Below are positions 39,866 through 48,348 of a DNA stretch of 64,000 nucleotides, piece by piece. A program made the translations under genes and the position numbers. The notes beneath the pieces were generated by a model. That model saw only the letters and a program-made list of their open reading frames with translations. It ran no database searches and was not told the DNA's origin. Source of the stretch: Deltaproteobacteria bacterium (GTDB lineage: Bacteria; JAGRBM01; JAHCIT01); assembly GCA_026129095.1 (NCBI GenBank), contig JAHCIT010000004.1, positions 186,001 through 250,000 on the forward strand, written 5' to 3'. Positions within the stretch are counted from its first letter, which is position 1; each line of letters starts with the position of its first letter.

Positions 39866-41133
39866 GGTTTCTTCCCTCTGGGGCCCCGCCCGGATCCGGC
39901 GGCGGAAGCCCGGCGGGACGGTTTTTTCGCGGGCGGAGGCAGTTCCGGCGGCTTCTGTAGAGCCAGCTTGATCGCCCGGCAGGCCTGCTTGATGCGGTTG
40001 TGGTTCTCGATCAGCGCAAAACGAACGTGCCCGTCGCCATTCTGGCCGAAACCAATGCCGGGGGCGACCGCCACCCGTGCCTCTCTCACCAGCATCTTGG
40101 AAAACTCCAGCGAACCCATAGCCCGGTGGCTTTCCGGCAGCGGCGCCCACAGGAACATGGTGGCCTTCGGCGCCTCGACCGGCCAGCCGGCGCGATTGAG
40201 GCCGTTCACCAGCCAGTCCCGCCGCTCCTTGTAGAGAAGGCGCACTTCCTCGACCACCGACGGCGGGCTACGGAGCGCCGCCACGGCGGCGATCTGCACC
40301 GGCTGGAACATGCCGTAGTCGAGGTAACTTTTCAGCCTGCCCAGGGCACCGACAATCTTCTGGTTTCCGGCGAGGAAACCCACCCGCCAGCCGGGCATGT
40401 GGTACGACTTGGAAAGCGTGAAACTCTCCACGCACCGCTCGCTCGCGCCCGGTACCTGAAGGATGGACGGCGCACGGTAGCCGTCGAACACGAGGTCCGC
40501 ATAAGCGAGATCGTGAACGACCCACAGGTCATGCCGGTTCGCCAGCTCGACGATCTCCTCGAAAAACCTCAGGTCACAGACATGCGTCGAGGGGTTCGCC
40601 GGGAAACTGACGATGAGGCCCTTCGGCTTCGGCCCCTTGCGCGAGGCGAGCCGCTCCCGGATCCGTTCCAGGAACTCCCCGGTGGTATTCAGGGGAATGT
40701 CCACCGCCGTCCCGCCCGCCAGCACCACGGCCCACCGGTGAATCGGATAACAGGGGTCCGGTACCAGCACGGCGTCCCTGGCCTCCGGATTCACGATGGC
40801 GAACATGAGGTGCGAAAGCCCCTCTTTCGAACCGATGGTCGCGATCACCTGGTTGTCGGGATTGAGCCGGACATCGAACTTGGCCGCGTACCAGTCGGCG
40901 ACCGCCAGACGCAACCCCCGGATTCCCACCGAAAGCGAGTAGCGGTGGTTGCGCCCGAGCTGGGCGGCCTCGACCAGCTTGTCCACGATGTGCTTCGGGG
41001 TCGGATGGTCGGGATTTCCCATGCCGAAATCAACCACGTCCTCGCCGCGTGCCCGCGCCTCGGACCTCAGCTTGGTAACTTCAGCCAGAATATATGGAGG
41101 AAGCAGTCCGACCCGGTAAAAATTGAAGTCCAT
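39862..41133 (-). CDS. Class I/II pyridoxal-phosphate aminotransferase (AlaC/DapL-like)
   Basis: A 423-residue fold-type I aminotransferase. Landmarks are FGMGNPDHPTP at the start, SFPANPSTHV, HDLAYADLVFDG and the PLP lysine in TLSKSYHMPGWRVGF. This subgroup is annotated as alanine or LL-diaminopimelate aminotransferase and is often linked to hom in the aspartate-family pathway, as here, where it overlaps the homoserine dehydrogenase gene by four bases. The last 35 residues are Arg/Lys-rich and disordered. It is transcribed away from the zinc-ribbon gene across a 151-bp gap. Exact substrate cannot be fixed from sequence alone. Confidence 0.9.
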   Translation of the reverse strand: MDFNFYRVGLLPPYILAEVTKLRSEARARGEDVVDFGMGNPDHPTPKHIVDKLVEAAQLGRNHRYSLSVGIRGLRLAVADWYAAKFDVRLNPDNQVIATIGSKEGLSHLMFAIVNPEARDAVLVPDPCYPIHRWAVVLAGGTAVDIPLNTTGEFLERIRERLASRKGPKPKGLIVSFPANPSTHVCDLRFFEEIVELANRHDLWVVHDLAYADLVFDGYRAPSILQVPGASERCVESFTLSKSYHMPGWRVGFLAGNQKIVGALGRLKSYLDYGMFQPVQIAAVAALRSPPSVVEEVRLLYKERRDWLVNGLNRAGWPVEAPKATMFLWAPLPESHRAMGSLEFSKMLVREARVAVAPGIGFGQNGDGHVRFALIENHNRIKQACRAIKLALQKPPELPPPAKKPSRRASAAGSGRGPRGKKP

Positions 41134-41284
41134 CTAAAGCCTGCACTGGCACCCGCGCCTCAAGGACAAGGCACATACACGGCCTGACAAACCGGAATCA
41201 AATCCGGGGGTTGGAGGGCTTTCCATACCCGCTGCCGGTAGCCGCGGTTCCCCTTCCCCCGGGCGATTGAACTAGACTGCCCCC

Positions 41285-42688
41285 GTGCAGCTCAAACCGG
41301 AACAGAAAAAGCGGCTGGAGGATTTCCGGCTGGTCGTGCAGGGGCTGGGACTGGACGCCGCCGAACTGGAGGAAACCGTCCAGACAGCCGAGCGGTACGA
41401 GCTGTTCTGCCTGCTCCAGGAGACACCGTTTTCGGAAACCAGTTTCCGCAGCTACCTGGCCGCTCTTGGCAAGGGCACGCTCCCTCCGGAAGAACAGAAA
41501 CACCAGCGCGACCGGCTGCAGCGCTACTACCATGCCTTTTACAGGACGCTGAAGGAATCCGCGAAGGAGCCTGCCGGGACACCCGGCGAGAACCTGCCGC
41601 CTGCCGTTTCTTTGGCCCCTGCCGCACCCGTGCGTGAGCCGCTGAAACCCCTCCGCGGTAGCATCACCTGTCCCAAGTGCGGCACCCAGCAGACCGAAAG
41701 CGCCGAGTGCATCAAGTGCGGGGTCGTGTTCGCCAAGATCGGCATCGGCAAGGACGCCATCCAGGGTGCCGTGCTGCCGGGCGACCTCGCTTTCCAGCGG
41801 GCGCGGTTCGAGAACGACCGCACGACAGCGCAGCTCCTGTGGATGCTGTTTGCCTATGTCGCCATGCCGCTGGTGTTCGTCTTTGTCATCGGCACGTACG
41901 AGCTTTCCCACCGGGAGCAGCGGACCGCCCTCAGCCGGGCCCATACCGATCTCGACAACCTGAAGAATGAGTCGAAACGGGAGACCGGGTCCGCGGGCGA
42001 TGAAAAGGCGCTGTGTGAACTGCTCCGCGGGCGAGCGCTGCCTGCCGCGTTCACTCTCAATTACCGTCCGGTTCTTCGAGAGGACGACGGCGGCGACGTA
42101 CCCGCCACGTTCGTCCTCGCCAGCAACCAGGGCGAGCGGGCCGTGTTCGAAATCGAGCAGGCAGTCATCACCTCGGAACGGTGGATCGACGCTGGCACCG
42201 GAAACCCCGCTGACGACTTCACGTCCCGGGTCGCCTACGAGAGGGAAATGTACAGCCGGAATCTCGGCGAATATGATTTCGCCAGGAACTCCCGCACGCT
42301 CCGGCCGGGCGAGCCAAAACCTGCCCGCGAGGTCAACGTCAATATGGCCGGCTATCTCGACCAGCCCGGGCGCTACGACTTCGAGTTCCTGTTCCGGCTC
42401 CGTTCGGCCGAGCCTTCGGCCCTGCGAATCCCGGACCGGGTCAACTGGACAGAACTCAGGGTCCGCTGTCCGGTTCGTGGCGTGACCTATATTCCGCAGG
42501 CCGTACGTCAGCAGCGCGAGGCCGCCTACGAGCAGCAGATCACCGATCAGGAGGACCGGATTGCCGGGCTGGAGCACCGGGTGGGACGGACCGCCCTCAT
42601 ACGGAATACGCTCCGGATCGCGGTCGTGCTCTATGGCATCTGGGTCTACTATTCGATCCGGCCACGCAGGGAGGGCGAGCTGGCCTAG
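41285..42688 (+). CDS. Zinc-ribbon membrane protein of unknown function
   Basis: A 467-residue protein from GTG 41285. Residues 1-80 are helical; a four-Cys zinc-ribbon-like motif follows (CPKCG ... CIKCG, about 129-151); a hydrophobic segment (about 184-206) spans the membrane, a beta-rich periplasmic domain covers about 230-400, then a coiled coil and a final hydrophobic segment (about 436-455) with a charged tail. The layout suggests a cytoplasmic zinc-binding head and a periplasmic beta-sandwich between two membrane segments. I do not know a family for it. Its stop shares CTAG with the stop of the convergent Crp/Fnr gene. Confidence 0.7.
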   Translation: MQLKPEQKKRLEDFRLVVQGLGLDAAELEETVQTAERYELFCLLQETPFSETSFRSYLAALGKGTLPPEEQKHQRDRLQRYYHAFYRTLKESAKEPAGTPGENLPPAVSLAPAAPVREPLKPLRGSITCPKCGTQQTESAECIKCGVVFAKIGIGKDAIQGAVLPGDLAFQRARFENDRTTAQLLWMLFAYVAMPLVFVFVIGTYELSHREQRTALSRAHTDLDNLKNESKRETGSAGDEKALCELLRGRALPAAFTLNYRPVLREDDGGDVPATFVLASNQGERAVFEIEQAVITSERWIDAGTGNPADDFTSRVAYEREMYSRNLGEYDFARNSRTLRPGEPKPAREVNVNMAGYLDQPGRYDFEFLFRLRSAEPSALRIPDRVNWTELRVRCPVRGVTYIPQAVRQQREAAYEQQITDQEDRIAGLEHRVGRTALIRNTLRIAVVLYGIWVYYSIRPRREGELA

Positions 42689-43419
42689 AACCCCAGCTCA
42701 TGCCGGAGCGAAAGCAGGTCGAGTGTCTTGGCGAGCCGTTCGACCGAGGGGATCAGGACGGCCGTCTTTTCCAGTTTCACGATGCCCTTGTCGCGGAGCG
42801 TGAGAATCACCCGCTTCACCTGGGTGACATCGACACCCATCGTCTCGGCCATCTCGCGGGGAGTGATATTGACGTGGACCCCGTCATCGGACGGAAGTCC
42901 CTTGTCATCAGCGATCTGGAGCAGCGCATTGATCACGCGGCTCTCGATATCGTGATACAGCAGGTTGACGATGTGGTTGTCGGCGTTCTGGAGACGCGAG
43001 GCGAGCGTCTTGATGATCCGGATGGCGAGACCCAGGTTGTTGACGATCAGCTTTTCAAAGCCTTCCTGCTGGAACCGGAGCAGGCGGACGTTCGTGGCCG
43101 CCTCGGCCGACAGGCTGCGGGGCCGGTGGTTGAGCACCGACATCTCGCCGAAGAATTCGCCGGGACCGACTGTTTGCAGCACCTTCCGGGTGCCGCGGAT
43201 CAGCTTGAACAGCTTCACCTTCCCTTCCTGGACGATGTACATCTCGCCGCCGGCATCGCCCTCATGGAAGATCATCTCGCCGGCCCTGTATTCGGATCCG
43301 AAGCGTTCAAAAACACGGACCCGCTCGGCGGATGCCTCCGCCGCCTCGATCTCGTAGGTCTTGTCGACCAGGTGCTCGGTTTCGCCGGTCAGCACGTTCG
43401 CCGGCTTGCTGTCAGACAC
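42685..43419 (-). CDS. Crp/Fnr-family transcriptional regulator
   Basis: A 244-residue regulator with an N-terminal cyclic-nucleotide-binding fold (IFHEGDAGGEMYIVQEGKVK, then GPGEFFGEMSVL) and a C-terminal winged helix-turn-helix (REMAETMGVDVTQVKRVILTL). The segment GEMSVLNHRPRSLSA keeps the phosphate-binding cassette's Arg and Ser, so a nucleotide ligand is plausible; there is no N-terminal Cys cluster as in FNR. The recognition helix differs from FNR's E-x-x-S-R. It is convergent with, and shares CTAG with, the zinc-ribbon gene. An FNR/CRP-like box is present at 44923-44936 but need not be its target. Confidence 0.88.
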   Translation of the reverse strand: MSDSKPANVLTGETEHLVDKTYEIEAAEASAERVRVFERFGSEYRAGEMIFHEGDAGGEMYIVQEGKVKLFKLIRGTRKVLQTVGPGEFFGEMSVLNHRPRSLSAEAATNVRLLRFQQEGFEKLIVNNLGLAIRIIKTLASRLQNADNHIVNLLYHDIESRVINALLQIADDKGLPSDDGVHVNITPREMAETMGVDVTQVKRVILTLRDKGIVKLEKTAVLIPSVERLAKTLDLLSLRHELGF

Positions 43420-43487
43420 TCAATGTGCCGCCTTTCCAGGGGCCCATAACTTATACGGGAATCGCCGGATTTTCCACTGGCGGGGTT

Positions 43488-44843
43488 TCAGCGGCGCCCG
43501 CAGGCCGCTTCCACGTCGGCGGGCGCCTTGGGAACCACGGTCAGGTCCAGCGGCGGCCCGCTGGGCCGGATCACCACGTCATCTTCTATGCGGATACCGC
43601 CGAAATCCAGATACTTCTCGGCCAGTGCGAAGTTCACCATGCCGCGCAGCTTCTTCCGGCGGATGGGGCTCCTGATCAGCGCCTCGATGAAATAAAGTCC
43701 CGGCTCGACCGTGACAACGAACCCCGGCTCCAGTTTCGCGTTGAACCGGAGTACCGGCCGGCCCCGTGTGCGGAGCTTGCGCCGGCGGCCGCCCGTCACG
43801 TCATGGACGTCGAGCCCCAGCATGTGCGACAGGCCGTGCGGGTAGAACAGGGCGACGGCACCCGCCTCGACCAGTTCCGAGATACCGCCCTTCAGGAAGC
43901 CGAGATCCTTCAGGCCTTCGCCGAGCACACGGAGCGAATGGATATGCAGTTCCGCGCTCGTGATGCCCGCCCTCGCCCGGCTGATGCACTCGACCTGGGC
44001 AGCCAGGACCACCTCGTAGAGGTCACGCTGGCGGCGGGTGAACTTTCCAGACACCGGAAACGTGCGCGTGATGTCGGCCGTGTAGCCCCGGTACTCGCCG
44101 CCCGCGTCCACCAGCAGAAGCTCGCCCGCCTGCATCCGGCGATTGTTCGACTGGTAGTGGAGCACGGCGCTGTTCGGACCGCTGGCGACGATCGACGGAT
44201 ATCCCTCGTGGCGCATGCCGGAAGCCCGGAACTCCCGCTCCAGATCCGCCTGCACCTCGAACTCGTACCGGCCCGGCCGGGCGGCGCGCATGGCCGCCAG
44301 GTGCCCGCGCGCGCTCTGCTCGTTGGCATAGCGGAGCAGCCCGATCTCGCCCGGCGTCTTGACGGCGCGCAGTTCCTGAAGCGCCTCACGGAAGGGGCCC
44401 GTCTTTTTCACCAGGCCGCGAGATGCGGGGGGCTTCACCAGGGAAAGTCCGGCGGCGTTGCCGTAAACCTGCCGGTACCCGCGCCTCCGGCGCGTGACCT
44501 CCCGCGGAAGTTCGCCGAGGTAGTGTGCGCGCCGGATACCGTAAAACCGTGCGGCCTCGGACGGCGAGGGAATATGGCCGCGCCAGACAATCTGTTTTTC
44601 GTCCACCGGCGGAACGAACAGGACCGACTCCCGGCGGCGCGGGTCCAGAAGCAGCACAAAATCGGGCTCCTCGATGCCGGTCAGATAAAGGAAGTCCGAT
44701 GACTGCCGGAACAGGTAGGCGACGTCGTGGTTGCGGACTGTTTCCGAATCGGCGCGCACAAGAATGAGCCCGTCGGGCAGTTTCTCCATCAGCGCCCGTC
44801 GGTGCTGTTCGTGAAAACCGTAGTGGTTGGGCAATGCTGGCAA
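43488..44843 (-). CDS. pepP: Xaa-Pro aminopeptidase (M24 family, aminopeptidase P)
   Basis: A 451-residue metallopeptidase: N-terminal creatinase-like domain and C-terminal pita-bread domain. Metal ligands visible are two Asp in VDAGGEYRGYTADITR, His in YPHGLSHMLGLDVHD, Glu in TVEPGLYF and Glu in IRIEDDVVI, the set needed for two manganese ions. It removes N-terminal residues that precede proline. No signal peptide; cytoplasmic. Length and layout match bacterial aminopeptidase P (about 440). Start ATG 44841-44843. An FNR/CRP-like palindrome lies about 80 bases upstream and could control it. Confidence 0.92.
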   Translation of the reverse strand: MPALPNHYGFHEQHRRALMEKLPDGLILVRADSETVRNHDVAYLFRQSSDFLYLTGIEEPDFVLLLDPRRRESVLFVPPVDEKQIVWRGHIPSPSEAARFYGIRRAHYLGELPREVTRRRRGYRQVYGNAAGLSLVKPPASRGLVKKTGPFREALQELRAVKTPGEIGLLRYANEQSARGHLAAMRAARPGRYEFEVQADLEREFRASGMRHEGYPSIVASGPNSAVLHYQSNNRRMQAGELLLVDAGGEYRGYTADITRTFPVSGKFTRRQRDLYEVVLAAQVECISRARAGITSAELHIHSLRVLGEGLKDLGFLKGGISELVEAGAVALFYPHGLSHMLGLDVHDVTGGRRRKLRTRGRPVLRFNAKLEPGFVVTVEPGLYFIEALIRSPIRRKKLRGMVNFALAEKYLDFGGIRIEDDVVIRPSGPPLDLTVVPKAPADVEAACGRR

Positions 44844-44922
44844 GCTGGTCAGAACTCCGCTGGACGCTTTTACCCCTGCGACCGGGCGCGGGACAACCCG
44901 GCAGTCCAGTTGTGTATACGAG

Positions 44923-44936
44923 TTGATCTAAATCAC
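44923..44936. promoter_or_regulatory. FNR/CRP-family-like palindrome
   Basis: TTGATCTAAATCAC matches the FNR consensus TTGAT-N4-ATCAA at all but the last base. It lies in the 367-bp divergent gap between pepP (about 80 bases before its ATG) and the TPR protein gene (about 275 bases before its start). The rest of the gap holds AT-rich stretches around 45035-45110 that may be promoters; I could not place a confident −10/−35 pair there. Confidence 0.45.
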
Positions 44937-45210
44937 GGGACTGACAGGGATTTTCCGTTTTGGTCAATCGCCCCAGCCTGCAGAACGTCGCGCCGCGTCA
45001 TCCGGCAATCCCCGTCCCGACACGCAAATAGTGGCGTAACTATCTAATTTCGCTTGTTATTCCTTATGGTTTCGTCACCCAATGAGTGCTAATTTAAGAG
45101 TCATAAAACGCTGCGTGGTGGCAGCCGTTGGTTCGGGATGGGAACAGGAATGTTTCCTGACCGGCGTCAGCCTTTAGGGTGAACCGGTTTCAAGCTTAGG
45201 GTTAGCAGTT

Positions 45211-48200
45211 TTGGCGATCGACAAGAGCAAGATTATCCAGCAGGCCCAGAAGCACATTCAGGGCCAGAAATGGGACAAGGCGATCGAGTGCTACGAGCAG
45301 CTCGCCAAGATTGAGCCCAAGGATACCCGTGTCCGCCAGAAGATCGCCGAACTTTACTACCGCAAGGGTGATATAGCCAAGGCGCTGCAGAGCTACTCGC
45401 TTGTCGCCGATTCGTACACCCGGGAAGGTTTTTACCAGAAATCCCTGGCCGTGTACAAGCAGATGCTCCAGATCAAGCCGGACTTCGTTCCCGCCTACGA
45501 GCACCTCGCCGATGTCAGCATCAAGCTGGGACTGACCAACGACGCGATCAACTACATCAAGGTCGTCATCGCCCACTACGAAAAGGAGGGCAAGGTTCTC
45601 GAGGCGCTGGATGCGATCAAGAAACTGATTGAGATAGACCCCGGCAATATCGCCTCGCAGATCAAGCTGGCCGAACTGTACGCGCGGGAAGGCCATCGCG
45701 AAGATGCCATTCGCCAGCTCAATTCGCTGGTGCCGGGCCTTGAGCAGAGCCAGAACTGGGACGACCTGATCCGGATCCGCGAACGGATGGCGGCATTCGA
45801 CCCGGAACACACCGGGCACATCAAGGTTTACTACAAGCTGCTCATGCGGCTGGGCCGCTATCAGCCGGCCTTCCAGGGACTGCAGCGTTACCTCAAGACC
45901 CACCGCAACGAGGTCGAGGCCATCGAGGACCTTTCCATCCTCCTGCGGGAACTGGGCAATGCCAAGCATGAGAAGGTCGCGCTGAAGGAACTGGCCCGCC
46001 TGCTGGGCGAAAACGCCGATCCAGCACGCCTGGAGCAGATCTACACACGCATTCTGGAAATCGACCCGGAAGACCAGGGAGCTTCCGAGTATCTCCATGC
46101 CCTTCAGGCGAACATGACGACCGAAGACGAAATGGGCGACGAGACCGCCCACGAGGACGTGGACGTCGCTGGCGAGGAGATGATCGGTTCCGAAGACGGG
46201 GAAATGATTGGCGATGACGACGGCATGGTCGATGACGACATCGAGATTGCCGGGCAGGAACACCTCGACACGATGCTCGTTGGCGCCAGCGGGGCAGAAA
46301 TCGCCGCCGACCAGATCGATGCCTATCTCACCGAGGCGGACGTCTACGTCAAATACGGACTGATCGACAAGGCCGTCACCCATCTCCAGCGGCTCATCGC
46401 CTCACAGCCGGACTGCATCCCCGCCTACCACAAGATGCGCGAAGTGCTGATGGCCGGTTCCCGGGGCGGCGAGTTCGCCGGAATCGTCAACGCCGGTGCC
46501 GATGCCTTTGGGAAAGCCGGGGGTGATCCCTCCTCCATCCATGCACTCCTTTCCGCGCCGGCGCCCGCCCAGAGAGTGGCACCGGCGGCCGATATCGACC
46601 CGGATGTCGCCGCCATCGTGGCCGAATCGGCTGCGATGGATGAGGGGCTGATTTCTGACGAACTGGCGAACGCGGTCGGTGGTGCCCTGGACGCCCAGCT
46701 CGGCGGCAATGCAGGTGGCGAAGTGCCCACCGTCGAGCCGGACGCCGAACTGCCGCCGGACGAGGAAATGTCGATCGAAATCGACATTGACGCTCATGGT
46801 GCACCCGCTGCAGCCGGAGCGGCCGACAGGAACCCGCTGGCTGGCGCCGATCTGGAGTCCGACCTCAACTTCAACACGCCGGAAGAGCCATCGCTCGAAC
46901 TGGCGATCGACGAGCCGCCCCCTGCTCCAGAGCCGGCTCCAGCAGAGGCTCATCTGGACGGCGGTTCGCTCGAAGCGGATATCGCTGACGAAGCGGTCCC
47001 GGAACCTCCGGCTCCTCCTCCGCCCACGCTGGAAGCCGAAGCAGAACTCGCCTCCGGCCCGCCACCCGACTTCGACGACACCACCCTGGACGGGGACATG
47101 GCAGCGCCACCTCCCCAGCCGCCAGCAGCGCAACCACAGGCAGCGAAGGCTTCGCCCGCTCCAGTGCTGAAACCACCGGTTATCCAGAAGCCTGCCATCA
47201 GCAAGCCGCCGGTTATCCAGAAGCCGGTCATCCCGAGGCCACCGGTCCCCGGTCCGGCCGTACCGAAGCCGGTAGCGGCGCCTGCGGTGAAACCGCCTGC
47301 GATTGCCAGGCCGGAACTGCCCAAATCCGGGATGGTAAAGCCGGTCATCACAAAACCGGAACCGGGAAAACCGCTGGTTGTGCCCAAACCTGCATTGAAA
47401 CCGCCGTCCATCGCCCGGCCGTCAATCGTGGCACCGGTAAAACCAGGGGTTCAGACTCCCGCTGCCCTGAAGACGCCACTCGCCGGAAAGGCACCACTCC
47501 CCAAACTTGCGCCGCTGCCAAAGCCAGGAGCGGCCGGACTGCCCAGGCCAGCGCTGAAGCCACCGGCATTCAAGCCACTTGCTCCGCGGCCGATCAAGCT
47601 GCCGACCATCCAGAAGGAACCGTTCACCGAAGAACTCGAACAGGCGGACTTCGAGATCCAGCAGGGCCTGTTCGACGAGGCCCGCATCACGCTGGACATG
47701 ATACTCGCCCAGGAACCCAATCATCCGAAGGCCAAGGCGAAACTGAACGAGCTGGTCGCCGCGGAAAAGGCGACACGAGAAGAGAAGGACGGCGTATTCA
47801 CGCCCGAGTTCGGCGGCGGCGAGCAGGTGTCGGTCGAATCGGTCCTCAAGGCGTTCCAGACGGGCGTAGACAAGACCGTAGCCAAGGAAGATTCCCAGAC
47901 CCGTTTCGACCTGGGGCTTGCCTACCGGGAGATGGGCCTGTTCAGCGAGGCGGAACGCGAGTTCAGACTCGCACTGGATGGCGTCGGGGCGCGGCGGCCT
48001 GACTGCTGGAGCATGATCGGGCTCTGCCAGATCGACCAGGGTAACCCGGCAGCCGCGGCCGAGAGTTTCGAGCAGGGCCTTGGAGAGACCCATGAACCCG
48101 AAGTCCGCTGCAACATGGCCTACGAACTGGCCAATGCGAAGATGGCCCTTGGCGACAAGGAGGGCGCGCTCGGGCTGCTTGTCTGGATTGACCAGGAAAA

Positions 48201-48333
48201 ACCGGGGTTCCGCCATACTGGCGAACTGATCGCACAACTCAGGCTCGATGGAGCCACTTCGGGCCCCACGCCGCCACCTGCTCCCGACAGCGGCCCTGGC
48301 TCGGGAACGCGGGCGAACGTGTCGTATGTGTAG
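45211..48333 (+). CDS. Large TPR protein with acidic and proline/lysine-rich linkers
   Basis: A 1040-residue cytoplasmic protein. Residues 1-300 are tandem tetratricopeptide repeats (KWDKAIECYEQLAKIEP opens the first). An acidic stretch (310-360) with repeated Asp/Glu follows, then another TPR pair (about 370-410), a long Ala/Pro/Glu linker (420-640), a Pro/Lys linker built of units such as PPVIQKP (640-800), and a C-terminal TPR block (about 805-1010). TTG 45211 is the start, with an AGGG upstream. Scaffold proteins of this layout work at the pilus or motility apparatus in some deltaproteobacteria. Only 15 bp separate it from the ExeA-like gene, so the two probably act together. I cannot name it. 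Confidence 0.8.
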   Translation: MAIDKSKIIQQAQKHIQGQKWDKAIECYEQLAKIEPKDTRVRQKIAELYYRKGDIAKALQSYSLVADSYTREGFYQKSLAVYKQMLQIKPDFVPAYEHLADVSIKLGLTNDAINYIKVVIAHYEKEGKVLEALDAIKKLIEIDPGNIASQIKLAELYAREGHREDAIRQLNSLVPGLEQSQNWDDLIRIRERMAAFDPEHTGHIKVYYKLLMRLGRYQPAFQGLQRYLKTHRNEVEAIEDLSILLRELGNAKHEKVALKELARLLGENADPARLEQIYTRILEIDPEDQGASEYLHALQANMTTEDEMGDETAHEDVDVAGEEMIGSEDGEMIGDDDGMVDDDIEIAGQEHLDTMLVGASGAEIAADQIDAYLTEADVYVKYGLIDKAVTHLQRLIASQPDCIPAYHKMREVLMAGSRGGEFAGIVNAGADAFGKAGGDPSSIHALLSAPAPAQRVAPAADIDPDVAAIVAESAAMDEGLISDELANAVGGALDAQLGGNAGGEVPTVEPDAELPPDEEMSIEIDIDAHGAPAAAGAADRNPLAGADLESDLNFNTPEEPSLELAIDEPPPAPEPAPAEAHLDGGSLEADIADEAVPEPPAPPPPTLEAEAELASGPPPDFDDTTLDGDMAAPPPQPPAAQPQAAKASPAPVLKPPVIQKPAISKPPVIQKPVIPRPPVPGPAVPKPVAAPAVKPPAIARPELPKSGMVKPVITKPEPGKPLVVPKPALKPPSIARPSIVAPVKPGVQTPAALKTPLAGKAPLPKLAPLPKPGAAGLPRPALKPPAFKPLAPRPIKLPTIQKEPFTEELEQADFEIQQGLFDEARITLDMILAQEPNHPKAKAKLNELVAAEKATREEKDGVFTPEFGGGEQVSVESVLKAFQTGVDKTVAKEDSQTRFDLGLAYREMGLFSEAEREFRLALDGVGARRPDCWSMIGLCQIDQGNPAAAAESFEQGLGETHEPEVRCNMAYELANAKMALGDKEGALGLLVWIDQEKPGFRHTGELIAQLRLDGATSGPTPPPAPDSGPGSGTRANVSYV
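47176..47225 (+). repeat. Direct 17-bp repeat in the Pro/Lys-rich linker of the TPR gene
   Basis: The unit CCGGTTATCCAGAAGCC occurs at 47176-47192 and 47209-47225, 33 bases (11 codons) apart, encoding PVIQKP twice. It is the clearest part of a degenerate Pro-Lys repeat running from about 47160 to 47600. The unit is in frame, so copy-number change would lengthen or shorten the linker without breaking the protein. Confidence 0.7.
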
Positions 48334-48348
48334 ATGGAGTAATACGAG

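Noticed and set aside
45030-45110. Sigma70-type promoter in the AT-rich part of the pepP/TPR gap
   Set aside because: Several AT-rich hexamers but no pair with proper spacing that I would defend.
47160-47600. Pro/Lys-rich repeat region as a possible CRISPR-like array
   Set aside because: Repeats are short, degenerate and in frame within a protein gene, and spacers are not unique 30-40 bp units.
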